NCBI GenBank assembly: GCA_949752745.1 | Contig: OX457031.1 | Span: 54,054,803-54,118,802 of the forward strand | Source: Protula sp. h YS-2021 | Taxonomy: Eukaryota > Annelida > Polychaeta > Sabellida > Serpulidae | Reading direction: 5' to 3' | Length of the DNA: 64,000 nt | In this document: piece by piece, positions 35,200 to 47,498 of the stretch | Position numbering within the stretch: the first letter of the stretch is position 1 | Layout of the letters: each line of letters starts with the position of its first letter | The notes under the pieces: model-generated | The model's database searches: none | Told to the model about the DNA's origin: nothing | The model's input: the letters and a program-made list of their open reading frames with translations, nothing else | Program-made: the position numbers and the translations under genes

Positions 35200-36950
35200 G
35201 CCCATCACTTTTGGCTAAATAAACTATGATAAAACGTATGTATTTATGTAATTGGGTAAGAAAAATGTAGAGTAATGTATTTTAGGCTTAGTCTGCAAGT
35301 TTGAAGGCAATCCGCCAAGTATCAAATGAGAAATTTGATAGTTATAGTGAAGCTCCTCTAAGTCATTTTGGGTTTGGTTCGCCATTTTAACATTTATATG
35401 AAGTTAAAACAGGCTTTAAAGCTGCTAAATTTCTTCTATATAGGCCGACAAGTTTAAATTAGTTGCTGACCAATGTTTCTTTATAGCTGTAATCTCAAAT
35501 GTATGTATAGAAGTGTTAGGTGTAAGTGTATGTAGAGAAAATCGAGTTTGAGTGATAGCATTTCCCCTGGTGTTTGGCCAGGTGCCATATTTTCACATTT
35601 ATTTTAGCCATAGTTTGCTTAAAATGACTTAAATTTTCCCCGTGTGGATTCAGAAGTTTATGTTGAATAGATGTGAAAAGGGTAAGGGGTAGAAATCTTA
35701 GATTTAGTGGATTTTACGGAAAAATGTATTTTAAAAGTCACGAAATTTATGCTATGGTGCTTCTAAAATGGCCGGACGGCTGTGATCATGCATTTATACC
35801 TAGGGATAGTGAGAATACTCGCTTTGTTAGAGTAAATAATGACGTAAAAGTTTCATAAAATGCTTATTGGCAAGTATAAACTCTAAAGAGTGTATTGCAG
35901 TATGTTCGCTACATATTTTAGTTAAAAAATGTATTTTTCTGATCATTTGGAGACCTACAGTTCGTAGTAGTAAGTGGGTGAAAAGATGGCCGTAGCTTGC
36001 CGTTATAGAAACCTGATAAGAATAGTTCTAGCTCGTTATAATGAGCCCAGTGAGGTCAAAGAATGAAAGAAAATGTATGTATCATTATATGTATTTGACC
36101 AGGCATAAGTGTTTAGTTTTTAGCAAGAAGGATAGCTCGTAGTGTTAGCTTTGGCGTTAAGTGGTGGCAGAGCCTGTGGATTTTCATATGGAAATGCTAA
36201 TAGGGTCAATAAGTGGGCCGCTGTGTCAGCTGTTTTATTGGATTTCTGCCAAATTGCCTCCTACCACAAGAACGAAATTGGTTTGTTTTAAAGTTCAAAT
36301 TTTGGCATTTTCAGTGAAGATTATAGTAAACTAATATGAAAATATAATAGAAGAAGGCTTTAGGTATGAATCTCTGAGAGTGGGGATAAAATGGTTTTGG
36401 TTGAGTACTATAATTTGGCCAGAAAAATAGACTAATTTACTGGGTTTTGGCATAGCTTTTCCGTAAAGGGCTCGTATGTGTCACTTATGTGTTATTTCTG
36501 CGTCTTTTACTCGCTAGGGGTTCTAGTGTTGCTGCCCGGAAATTTCCGGAAATTTTTGCATTTAAATTTTATATTCAAATCAATCAAAGTCCTTCCTTAT
36601 TAGTACCATAATGTTTATTTAATAGAAACTAAGGTTTCTTGGGGCTAAAGAATAGTAGGTCTTTGAAGAGTATTGTTAGAAAAATAGTTGCTTAAAATTC
36701 GTAGATTTTCGTGAGTTCTTCCGGTGCGCTCACTTTGTAAACAAAACAGTGGAAAAGTTGAAAGTTTTTAATAATCTTATAAATTTCATAGTTAATTAGG
36801 GTTTATTGCTAATTAGGTACTGGTTTGGGACAGAGTGCTTGTTACTAATTACTTTCGTATACGGAAATGTATGATAGTTGAGTGATAATGCATAAACAGC
36901 ACTCAACCACATGATACACGATCTCTGACCGGCATCACAGCTGAAGTTCG
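35200..36950. other. LTR-element interior without coding signal
   Basis: AT-rich sequence with no open frame resembling gag, pol or env and no recognisable RNA gene. Confidence 0.5.
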
Positions 36951-36952
36951 CC

Positions 36953-37243
36953 ATGAAAAATACTAATTTTTGGGTATTTCTCATTTTTTCGGTATTCAGT
37001 TCATGGGCGACAAAAGGAGAATTCATTAAAAAATTAGTAGAATCTCCCTTTTCGTATTTTGACCGTAACCAGCACTCTGGCGTAGTACTGGCTCCAAGGC
37101 AACTCTTCTTGTTAATTGGTATTCTTCTATTAGGACCGGTTTATGGAGCTAGTATAGTATGGGGTTGGCGACAAAAAATTGAGATGAATGTAGAATTGTG
37201 CTTGAAATACGCGGTTCTTAGTCCCCCGTATTTCAAGTTTTAA
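36953..37243 (+). CDS. Small predicted membrane protein at the 3' end of the LTR element
   Basis: A 96-residue frame starts in fair context (GCCATGA). It begins MKNTNFWVFLIFSVFSSWA, which looks like a signal peptide, and has a second hydrophobic span LFLLIGILLLGPVYGASIVW followed by basic residues. Its TAA overlaps the polypurine tract. It sits where envelope genes sit in retroviruses, but no envelope family is recognised. It may be a chance open frame. Confidence 0.35.
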   Translation: MKNTNFWVFLIFSVFSSWATKGEFIKKLVESPFSYFDRNQHSGVVLAPRQLFLLIGILLLGPVYGASIVWGWRQKIEMNVELCLKYAVLSPPYFKF

Positions 37244-37254
37244 GAAGAGGAGAG
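37242..37254 (+). promoter_or_regulatory. Polypurine tract of the LTR element
   Basis: AAGAAGAGGAGAG lies directly before the TGTGAG start of the right LTR, the expected position for plus-strand DNA priming. Confidence 0.85.
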
Positions 37255-38118
37255 TGTGAGAACCCTAGAGTAGTCGCCCTCTTTCTTTTATAAATATTTT
37301 GGTTAGAATTTTTTATAGATTTTTTAGAATACGGGCCTGGCAAGGTTTCTGGACGTGACCATCGAAAAATACGGCCCCATTGGATTGGCAGCATAAAAAA
37401 TAGGCCCCAAAACTCTCCCGGCTGCCAACGACCCGAGAACCAGTCCCTTTTTAGGCCATGTTTTTCGGAAAGAGCTCCGCCACTCTCTTCGTATTCTGAA
37501 TATTTTCTTATAACTGATTAGCAATGTTGTCATGTCCAGATTCCTCCGCGGGTCAATTCGATTTCTCATTGGCTGTATGGGGAGTCCCTCTCTGGATAGC
37601 CGGGGAATAAAAACTCCCCGGCGAGGCTGGAGATGGCAGACAGGCAAATAGAGACTGACAGAGATAGAGCAAGAAAAAGAGAGAGAGCTTTTACCCTACA
37701 GCCATTGAGAAAACCGAGAATAAAGCTAGCAAGGTAGAAATCTGGGAAAGAAAATCTGTTAAGAAATAGTGGAATAAATTTAAAGATCACCGATAAAAGT
37801 TATGTCTTTTTATTGGAGTTCAGTTTTGGATTAAAGAAGCTGTTTCTAAAAGAAACAGCCCCGAAGAGTCGCACTTTTTAACTTGGCAAAAAGTGCACCT
37901 TTTCTAACTCTTCTTTTCATCATTTAAGGCTGGAAGAGTCGCGCTTTTCACTAGCTGAAAAGTGCATCTTTGCCACTCTTCGGATAGTAAGAGAACGAGG
38001 GTCGTGTTGCTAATTGGGGTGGCAACACACAGTAAAACAACCCTTTATCGACCTCCCCAAGCGACACCGTCGTCGTACTGTCGGTTCTCTAATTGGCAGT
38101 ATTACGAGGGTGGCGACA
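37255..38118 (+). repeat. 3' LTR (864 bp)
   Basis: Direct copy of 32660-33534. It differs by an 11-bp deletion and a handful of substitutions, pointing to a fairly recent insertion. Confidence 0.92.
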
Positions 38119-38122
38119 ATAC

Positions 38123-41100
38123 CCTTCATTTGTTTACTTCCGGATCGAGGTATGGGCACGTGTTCCAAGAAGTTGGCTCACCAGATGAATAACTTATTGG
38201 CCACTGTAGGTTTTTAACGGTGCTTGCAATTCTATCAGACGAATGGGATTGAGAGACATGCAACATGTACTAGCAAAGCGAAATATGAGGAACTATTTGT
38301 CTTAGTCAGTAAACCAGTTTGTCAGTTTTGAACACAAGTGTTTGGCACCAAGAATAAGATTTATCCCTGAGTGGTGATATTTATGATACTGCTGTACGGT
38401 AAGTCATAAGGGAATTGACAAAGAGACATTTTTCTCAAACCACCCAGCACACAACAAAATATTTCTTATACTTACTGGCAAATGGACCTTATCAAGGCAT
38501 TTACAAAAAAGTTACGTGACTTATATTTGAAATTTGATAATCAAGTTTAAAAACATGGGTGTGTGATATTTCAAGATTTGCTGTTGCATCATGTAACTAT
38601 ATTGCTTTATTAAAATTACTCGGGAATAAAAATGAACAGGGTTAGATAACTGTCTGGCATAGTCTATGTAAGATATGTAACATTTGTGAAATACGTATTA
38701 TTTTATAGTCTTGAACTATAATGAATATTAAAGTCTTCTTTTGTAACACGAATGAAAACAGAGAGATATTTTTGTCCCTTAAAGCATTTACTGACTGCAC
38801 GAGTGATTTTTTTCAATTAGACATTTAGAAGGTTTGTACTTTTATTCACTTTCAAATACATGTGATTAACCTTCATTTTGGTCTTAAGACGATCTTCGTT
38901 TATTATGTTCTTTGCTATGAGAACCCGTCGTTCATGACGATGCCGGAAATTACTGTGATGTTTTGGGAAATGTTGGTCATAGCTTGAAAAGTTGACAGCA
39001 GAGATTGTTGCATTTGTAAGTACAAATTTCCTGTCTGATTGGCCGAGAGGTTTTTAACAAAACTAACGGTGACTTAATCAACAAAACTATCTGCCAGCGT
39101 TCCATATTTTTGATTGCAAATGGAGTCGAAAGTGGCGTATTAGGTCAATAAAAAATTTAAAAAATGTAAGATATTGCTAAATATACCCATAAACATTCTA
39201 TTATCTTAAAAATGTATGGTTTCGTTCAACATCCGACATCTTTGCAATGTTTGGGAATCGTTAGCAATTTTAAAACTCTTTTTATACTTCGCTATGAATT
39301 TCACAATAAAATATTAATTAAAATATAAAAACTATGGGTAAAAAAGCACGAAGCATTGTTTAATTACGTATGAACGGCACAGATGTATTTTCTAGAGACG
39401 TTCACTCAAAGCCATGGCGAAAGCCAATGACGTAGTGCGCGTCGCATCAGTGAAGTACAGGATGATTGAAAACATGGCACGTCAATTTAAGCTCCTTTGT
39501 CTGTAAAAGTGCTCAGTTTTCAGCTCAAACTATTCTCTGAAATTTAGGGTTAAGTTTAAATGCAGTAAAAGTACTCAGTTGCTAGCTCAAAATGTTTTCT
39601 GGTTCTCCACAGTAGGTTTAAAAACCCCAGGATATTTTGGAAAGGAAAAGTATTGAATGAAAGCTTGGATTTAATTATCTCTTAGCATCATAGAGAGCTC
39701 ATCCTTTCAATGGTAATATGGCTTATCAAATGCTATACACGCGGTTCTTGGTGCCAAAACATGCTTAAGATAATGATAAGAGTAATTATAATATTCCCTT
39801 TGTTTATTTTTCTATTGGTATAAGATTTAGACTTAGTGTTGAAAGATGCTAATAGAGCTACCATAATCAGTTATCTCTTTGCAAGTGAGATTGCGGACAC
39901 AGTTACATGAATACACACCCCAATATTGTTAATATACTTTCTAAATTATCGTGAAATCACGAAAGATTTAAGAACTCTTAGAGTTGATGTTATCGTCTTT
40001 ATTAACACAGGACTTAAAATATAGAAATAAAAGCTTATGTAAACAACCATGAGTTGCACCACAAAAAGTGGGACTTATATTTGTGAGTAAAGTGTTTGTA
40101 CAATTAAATGCAGAAGGAAATTTATATTTAAAATCATACAAGCACAAACTAGACGGTTTTGGCTACCAGGAAGCGGAAATTAATCTTGGAACCACTAAAA
40201 CACGATACTGAACATTTCCAAATTCAGAATTCTGTAAATATCTTTGTTACAAGACGCCAGGAAAAGGTCAATCTGAGGCTGCGTCACTACCAGGTCAAAT
40301 CGTCACATTGAATTTGATTGGTTGCGACCGTAGACTTAACGTCTTTGACACAAAGCTGAATAGACGCTGGATAAGTAGATGTGTAGACGTTCCGCAACAC
40401 TAAATCTGGTTGTGGTCACATGTGCGACTATAGATAAACACCTCAACGTCTTTTAACATCTATTGAAAACATGCTTGATAAAAACGCTCTCTTAAGTGAC
40501 GTTGATTTCGTTGCCGAAAAAGCACTCTTTTCTATGCTCCATAAATGCACCTAAAGCAACATTGACTATGTTTCGGAAAAATGATGTAGACGTCGAAAAA
40601 CACGCCCCAAAATTGCCTGGTTACAATAAAAAAAAAACAAATGAACAAAATATAGTCGTGTTAACGCTCACAGGGAATTTAGTGAAATCAGGACATAAAG
40701 TAAAGATATTCAGGAGTGCACTAAGTTTTTTCACCGTCTACTTTTGAAATATATTCATTAAAATTGACTTGCCTATCTTGTGTTACACAAAAGTACACAG
40801 GAATTGTTGACAGAGCGATGTCTATTATTCCTTGTTATTGTCAATATCTAGACGGTGGTGTGATAGATATTTTCACGACGCCCATATGTCTAAGTAAGTC
40901 GGTAGATAGACGTTGTGAAGTTGATGGGCTGGAGCCAACCCCCTTTTAATCAGGCAACTGCAGAAAAAAGACCACCTTTCGCTGGATGTCGTATAACTGG
41001 TGGAATGGACGCCATTTTTGATATTCCCGGATTTTTGCCATGTAGACTTTCATAATCATTGAAAACGTTGATAAAGCGTTAAAAGTTTACTTGGATGAAT

Positions 41101-42700
41101 AAATTACAATAATGTCATAAACATTAATGTGATGTTCTATCGTAACAATCTTATAACAAATAGATGGATTAGTTTTTGCGTGTTCTTTAGTTTTTTAGTG
41201 AGTCAAGGAATTCCAAAATGGCATTTAAAATGTGAAACAACAACGGCAATTGTGGAGGTGAGAATTCCCGAAACATGGCAGATGAATATCGGTGCTGTGA
41301 TATTTTCTGTTCAGCCTGATGACAATGATACAGAACATGGCACATATTTGTTCACTCCTTCTCCTTAGTGGAGATATAAATAGCTTGCTTCTACTGACAG
41401 CTGTATGTATTACGTGCACCTGCCTTATAATATGCTTTCAATGGCAAATTTCAATATCCATTTCCGCATATAAATTGCGAATAAAGTTCTAAAAAAAACT
41501 GAGGTGGACCCACTAGACATGATATAGTATGTCTCTTCCAAATGTTGGCTTCCTAGCCATAGCTTTTTCTCTCGTAACAAGATTATGGCGAGAAAAAAGA
41601 ATCATACGGAAAAGCCTTACCGAATCGGAAGAAGTTAATAAACTGAAAAACTGGGCACTGTCAGACAGCGTATAGGTTAAGTATATGGCTTGGTACACGA
41701 AACACCCCAGTTTGAAACCGGCTGTTGTTTCAAATCAGTTACATATCTTTCTGATAACAGATTGAAAACAAGAACCTATTTCTCAAAGGCGAAATAGTAA
41801 ACATTTAAAGATAATGTTTTAAGAATTTCTTTCTAATTTCAAATTGAACTTAAAAAACTTTTCAGTCTGAGTTTGGTTTGCCTTTCATTTACAGATAAAA
41901 CAGTGGTTCTTTTCAGATTCCCGAACATTGCCAAGAATCGTTTCTGCCAGTTCAAAACCTTTCTAGAAAAACATAGCTTTGCTACTTACTCTTTGAAACG
42001 GCACCCAGCTCCCCCACCCCCCGACCCTGACCAAATTAGTAGGTAACTGAGGCTGAGAATTTATGTGAGCATTCAGTGTATTTCAAATGACCAGGTAGCA
42101 TTTTGCATCCACGTGTCATTCTTAAACCAAAACAAGCACTTCGCCATGCTCAGCGTTTTTGGCTTATGCAAATGGAGCACACGTCATTTATGCAATGCAC
42201 AGTGTGGCTGTTGGCAGATGTGAGAGCTTGTACAAATGTTGCTGCAGCAACTACGCGTTGCATTTCTTGATAAAAAATCACTGCTCTTTTCTTGCTTCGC
42301 GTTTTTGAAACGAAGAGCGAGACGCACAACTTCAGATCAAGTACCGTACATGTACGAATTTTTGGAGTCTTAGGGCCACTATGGTCGGAGGATTAATGAA
42401 GACAAAATGGCAGACCCGTAATGAGAAAAAAGTACGAAATATCGGACCCGTATAACTTTAATATACTCTTGCCAGTCTTCGACTTGCCAAGTGTTAATCA
42501 GTGTTCATTTGTAACCTCGCTAAAACAACGGTCAGTTCACTTACTCGTTTAAACTAGACTGAATTCCGCTAGATAGCGGTGTGACCCACTTGCAGAAACC
42601 ACTAAAGAAAATATTTTTATTAAATTATGACTGAAAAAGTCAAACTCACACGTTAATCCTTCATTGCTGTCGTTTTGACCCAGCGGGGTAAAATGACCCC
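38123..42700. other. Non-coding stretch without recognised genes
   Basis: Both strands show only short open frames without family resemblance. AGACGT/ACGTCT-rich degenerate repeats are scattered at 40255-40930. No RNA gene or intact transposon was identified. Confidence 0.5.
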
Positions 42701-42702
42701 AA

Positions 42703-44196
42703 CCCAGCCAGCAGTTCCACATGGGGACTACGCATAATATATGTGGCTATTCCCACGTACAAACGCATAAATAATGTGTGTTTTGTTGGGGAAATTCCCA
42801 TGTAGTTACGTTGGATTTAGGGGACTTTGAGACTCTTTCAGATGTGTATTATGCGCATGTGAATCCATGCATTTTATTCGCATATATTTCGACGCATTTT
42901 ATCCGTGGGAATTCCGACGAATATTAAGCATGAGATTTTAAAGGAACAACCGAACCTGGGCATACAGTATAACTATATCGAATATACAGACATCAATTTT
43001 TATCACTCTAATGCAGTTATAAAGTACTCCTTAAAAGAATTTTCAGCATAAAAAGTTGAAAGTGGTATTTCCATGTCTAACTTTCTATTATACTTAGAAA
43101 AAAGGTAACTCTCCACCAAAATATGCAGCATTTAGCAAAATTTAACTAGAACCTCATTTCGCTAGCGAAATGTTAAACACTTGACAAAAGTTAAAACGCA
43201 AAAATACTTCCTTCAATGGGTTATTTCTTAATAATATATTGCAAACAACACAGCTTGAATGCGTCTTATACGCCAAGTAGGGTTTGTTTTTTGTTGACTT
43301 ATGGTTTTATTGACTGATCAGGCATGCGCCGTGTTATCTATTTACGCAGTGAGAGCTCACACAAAACTGAGCAACTGTGCGTTCTGTGCTGTGCGTGAAA
43401 TGCTGGCGTTTTAAACAAAAAAACGAAATCGAAGGCGAAAATAAAAAGTGACATGCACACGTTCATATCAAGTTCTACTTAAGTCCCAAGTTTCGTGGCC
43501 CTAGGGCCCGTAGTGCCAGTGGAGGAGATGGCACAGGAAATCCGATCACTGTCAAGAAAAAAGAAGATACCAACGGCTGTTCGCACAAATTCAAAAACCC
43601 CTTGCAAGCCAAAGGCTTGTCAAGTGTTAAATATATATGTTTATATTTCCCCATGCATTTACTACGTGGAAATTTTCACGCATTATATACGTGTATTTTA
43701 GATGGGAATGCCCATATGAGAAATCCCACGTAGAAATTTTAGTGGGAGTTCAAAAGTATAATATACATATAATATGCGTTTATTTACCCATGCATTTTAT
43801 CAGTGGGATATTCTACGTATGTTATAAGTAAGGCATATAGGGGAATGCCCACGGTGTGTATTACGCAGGAAAACAATTAATTTTACACGACGTTTGCCCA
43901 TACATTTTCTATGTGGAAAAGTCCATATAGAAAACATGTACGTTTCACAGGAGAATGTCCACGGTGGGCATTACGTGGGGAAAACCATGTAGTTTACGCG
44001 TGTATCTACCCGTGCATTTTATACGTTGGAAAGCCTCTTATTATCCTTACAGTTTACACGGAACTCAAACCGTGCGAATGTCCACGTATATTACACATGT
44101 TTTCTATGTGGCCATGCCAACGTCCCACGTTCCCACGTAAATCCCACCTAAAAACAACGCTTTTTATGCGTGGGTCGAAAATTTATGCTAACTGGG
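42703..44196. repeat. Palindrome-rich repeat with CCCAGYHAGCA ends
   Basis: The left edge is CCCAGCCAGCA and the right edge TGCTAACTGGG, an inverted pair. At 42720-42935 and 43625-44170 the sequence is a chain of CCCACGTA, TACGTGGGA and GGGAATGCCCA semi-palindromes. The middle is ordinary AT-rich sequence. It may be one element or two fragments. Confidence 0.4.
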
Positions 44197-44199
44197 AAA

Positions 44200-44385
44200 T
44201 CGCTCTAACCATTTTCTAGATAATGGCAATCTTCCTGTTTTTTACCTTGGCCGTGACCAAGAAGGTCAAGGTCTCAGAGGTCCAAAACGTCGAAAATGTG
44301 CTCAGAATCGTTCTCTAACCACTTTCGAGGTAATAGTTAACTTCCGGTTTTTGACCTTGCCCGAGACCGAGAAGGTCATTTACGA
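44200..44385. repeat. Two diverged ~115-bp tandem copies
   Basis: ATCG(C/T)TCTCTAACCA-like sequence followed by CTTCCGGTTTTTGACCTTG and CGAGAAGGTCA occurs twice in tandem. It looks like a dispersed repeat, with no coding signal. Confidence 0.5.
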
Positions 44386-44764
44386 TGAGCTATGACACGA
44401 TGATATTGTTCTTTGTTGCGACCACCACACCTCTGTACAGCGTTGACTTCCAATGCCTATCAAACATTTTCACAAGAACGGTGAGCAGACTCGGAAAAAA
44501 CGGATGCTTGGTCGCGAATGAAAGCAAACTTGAAACAGCTTTGATTTTTCAATATGTATTTGGCGGTGAGTGAAAGGCGTTGCTTAAACATCGGTTTTGT
44601 ATCTCGACTATCATACAGTGTCAATCGACTTTTCTGCCGCAACAAATCACAACCAAATTACACCCAGCTCCAATCATGCGCATTTTTTCGCGATGACGTT
44701 GCACGATCACACGCTCATATTAGCTAAAATCATCTCAGCGAAAAAGACTGCCGATCTGCTCGGA

Positions 44765-45035
44765 AAATAACACATCATGTACAACAGACCGTACACGACA
44801 TTCAGCGTAAAACATCCCACATACGACATACCGTGGACGACATACCGTGTGCGCATACCGTGGACGACATACCACGTACAACATACCGTATACGACCTAC
44901 CGCCTACGATATACCGAGCACAACATGCCGTGTACAACATATCGTGTCGACATACCTTGTATAACATACCGTGTACCACATATCGTGTACGACATACAGT
45001 ATACAGCATATAACGTATACCCGAACACTCGCGTA
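44765..45035. repeat. Short-period satellite (ACGACATACCGTGT type)
   Basis: About 18 degenerate units of 14-16 bp, based on CATACCGTGTACGA. They produce artificial open frames on both strands. Confidence 0.8.
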
Positions 45036-45440
45036 ACGTCTAAAATACATCTATACTAGATCGGCAATATCGGCAACTTCGTCGGCCGATGTATCGGTTG
45101 CACATAGGATTAACTATGGCCCGACGCATAATAGATATAGCGGCTTCGTACATCGGATATACATCGGGCCGATATATCTTTAATACGTCGGGCCACCGTC
45201 GGAAATATCCCTAAAATTCTTCGACGTCGGATACCAACCGTCGTCTATACGTCGGTTATACGTTTATATTCCGATGCATTTCCGACGAACTTCCGATGAT
45301 TTTTATACGTAAAAAAATTATTTCTTACCTTAACTGACCCATTGAACCTTTACCAACCATTCATAATTCACATATTCATACATACACCATAGCATATTAA
45401 TATACAACATAGCATATCTATATATTGCAACTGAACACTA

Positions 45441-45511
45441 GTACTTACTCGGGTTTGAACCGGGGACCTCTTGCATCCTAGTCGCGGAACATACCTCTAC
45501 TCCACGGGGCC
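45441..45511 (-). other. tRNA-like segment (possible SINE head or tRNA pseudogene)
   Basis: On the minus strand a box B-like GGTTCAAACCC, a CTAGGATGCAAGAGGTCC stretch and a box A-like GTGGAGTAGAGG occur at tRNA-like spacing. The acceptor stem does not pair convincingly, so a functional tRNA is unlikely. Confidence 0.4.
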
Positions 45512-46314
45512 AGTTTATTGAGGCAAATGATAATTTTCAAATATATTCATAATGCTCCACTATTGATTCTTCATAATGTCCCCTACAAAACGTCAATCGA
45601 TAAATTTCCGACGCCGAATAAGCATCGGAAAATATGTGTTTTATAGACGTATAAAAAATACGTATAATATGCGATTGCAATATCGGCATCTTTTTACCGA
45701 TGTATTTCCGACGTCGTTTATACATAGGAAAATAGACGTTTTTATAGACGTTTAAAAAATACGTATAATACGCGTTGGCAATATCGGCATCTTTTTTCCG
45801 ACGCTTTGGAATATGTGGAGCACTCGTACACAACGCAATATATCTATATATATATAGTTTTCATTTCAAGTTATACGTGAAATACACAAATTTAGAGATC
45901 CATTGGAAATCGGTATATTTCCGACGTTTCACCGACAAATATAACTATATGTATAATATACGTATATTTTTATACGCATATTACATGCTTGTAATATCTC
46001 AAATAAAAAAATTAGTTTTCGTCGGAATTCGGTATATTTCCGACGTATAGCCGATGCAGTGATATATTTGTATATTATACGATTATTGTAATCCGTCGGT
46101 TATACATCAGTAATATCTTTTTCAAAAACAATTAAGTTTTGTTCCGTCGGAAGTACGTCTATGTCAGACGTTGGGCCAACATATACAAATATATGTATAA
46201 TGTACGTATAACTAAATACATCGAATATACGTATGCAATATCCGTTTCATTTTTTTTTACCATTGGTCGCAAGTTAATCTATTTCCAACGTATAACCAAT
46301 GCATAAAATATATG

Positions 46315-46320
46315 TATAAT
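46315..46320. repeat. Polinton target-site duplication, left
   Basis: TATAAT abuts the left end of the element and is repeated at 63744-63749. Six bp is the Polinton hallmark length. Confidence 0.93.
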
Positions 46321-46653
46321 AGTAGTATGAAAACGGGGCTTCTACCACACTTTGTGACGTCATACTGTCTGGAAATGACGTCATAGCGTCTGGACCGGAA
46401 GTGCTGTCTGGACCGGAAGTGACGTCATCATGTCTGGACCGGAAGTGACGTCATCATGTCTGGACCGGAAGTCATGATAAGCGTTAGGATAGGCGCGACC
46501 ATCTGTGACGTCATCATGACGTCATACTGAGATGATGCTGTCTGGAGCGAAAGTGGTTTGGCCGAGTCAATCAACATGAAGCCAATGAACCCGACCTGTC
46601 AATCAGTGTAACCATGGCAACAGACCCTAAAAAGGTCGACAATCCCCCCCCCC
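46321..46653 (+). repeat. Left terminal inverted repeat, 333 bp
   Basis: Matches the reverse complement of 63356-63743 almost perfectly, apart from two fewer copies of an ETS-CRE unit. It has six TGACGTCA palindromes: 46355, 46376, 46420, 46446, 46506 and 46517 (starts). Units read ACCGGAAGTGACGTCATCAT. Confidence 0.95.
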
Positions 46654-46992
46654 AGGACATACTATGTACCGACCCCCCCCCCCCAGGACATACTATGTAC
46701 CGACCCCCCCCCTAGGACATACTATGTACCGACCCCCCCCCTAGGACATACTATGTACCGACCCCCCCCCCCCTAGGACATACTATGTACCGACCCCCCC
46801 CCCTAGGACATACTATGTACCGACCCCCCCCCCTAGGACATACTATGTACCGACCCCCCCCCCCCCTAGGACATACTATGTACCGACCCCCCCCCCTAGG
46901 ACATACTATGTACCGACCCCCCCCCCCCTAGGACATACTATGTACCGACCCCCCCCCCCCTAGGACATACTATGTACCGACCCCCCCCCCCA
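46644..46992. repeat. C-run minisatellite at the inner edge of the left TIR, 11 units
   Basis: AGGACATACTATGTACCGA alternates with runs of 8-14 C, giving a unit of about 29-33 bp. The long C runs mean long G runs on the minus strand. Confidence 0.93.
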
Positions 46993-47035
46993 GGAGAGCA
47001 ACAAAAATTTTTGCCGAATCAGCATGATAAAATCC

Positions 47036-47043
47036 TATATAAG
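47036..47043 (+). promoter_or_regulatory. TATA box for the leftmost Polinton gene
   Basis: TATATAAG lies 39 bp before the ATG at 47083, which also decides that start. Confidence 0.6.
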
Positions 47044-47082
47044 TGTGGTGTCTCAAGGCTTAGAGACATTGTCAGACACATC

Positions 47083-47358
47083 ATGGATAACACACCAGCT
47101 ATCATCATTGATGACTTAACAGCGTTTCAAGCGAATGAATCTGTTTGCATCTGGGTAAATATGCGTGATGAAGCTGAAGCAGCTGATATTACATATGCTT
47201 TGGAGGAGGTGCTACAATTTCCAACTCAGATCACTGCAGTGAAGCCTGACGTAGTAATTACATTTATGTGGAACAACCGCATAGTAACACTGACTCAACG
47301 ATACTGCAAGTGTCAAGTGTGGTTGGAATATGAGGGACAACCCCATAACTGCTGCTGA
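47083..47358 (+). CDS. Small unknown Polinton protein, 91 aa
   Basis: The frame is open from further upstream in the C-run repeat. I chose the ATG at 47083 (MDNTPAIIIDDL) because a TATATAAG box lies just before it and the upstream part encodes repeat sequence. The product is acidic at first, has WVNMRDEAEAADITYALEEV in the middle and ends Cys-rich (YCKCQVW to HNCC), perhaps metal-binding. I do not recognise the family. It is the first rightward gene, next to the left TIR. Confidence 0.5.
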   Translation: MDNTPAIIIDDLTAFQANESVCIWVNMRDEAEAADITYALEEVLQFPTQITAVKPDVVITFMWNNRIVTLTQRYCKCQVWLEYEGQPHNCC

Positions 47359-47498
47359 TATATACTAAAATATTTCGGGCCCTTTTAAGGGCCATCCTAT
47401 ATTATGAAATGAAGCAAAACATGTCTGTGTGTGTGTGTGTGAGAGAGAGAATACATTTTATCACATTTCAGGTCTAGTTGGCGGATGAATACCATTTG

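Larger units (their letters stand above)
32656..38122 (+). mobile_element. Non-autonomous LTR retrotransposon, 5.5 kb
   Basis: The two direct LTRs (32660-33534 and 37255-38118) both start TGTGAG and end GCGACA. They are bounded by the 4-bp duplication ATAC at 32656-32659 and 38119-38122. A primer-binding site follows the left LTR and a polypurine tract precedes the right one, fixing plus orientation. The 3.7-kb interior has no gag, protease, reverse transcriptase or integrase frame, so transposition would need proteins from another element. Short duplication length fits Ty3/gypsy or BEL/Pao rather than a DNA transposon. Confidence 0.9.
45058..46320. repeat. TCGG/CCGA palindromic degenerate repeat, left part (interrupted by the Polinton)
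   Basis: Recurring semi-palindromes such as CCGACGTATA, TATACGTCGG and CGGAAATATCGG run through this stretch and resume after the Polinton at 63750. A tRNA-like segment is embedded at 45441-45511. Confidence 0.6.

Noticed and set aside
41129..41368. 79-codon plus-strand frame
   Set aside because: No family resemblance, no splice or promoter support, and composition similar to the surrounding non-coding DNA.
45441..45511. Functional tRNA gene
   Set aside because: Box B and an anticodon-arm-like stretch are present, but the acceptor stem does not pair, so only a tRNA-derived repeat is supported.
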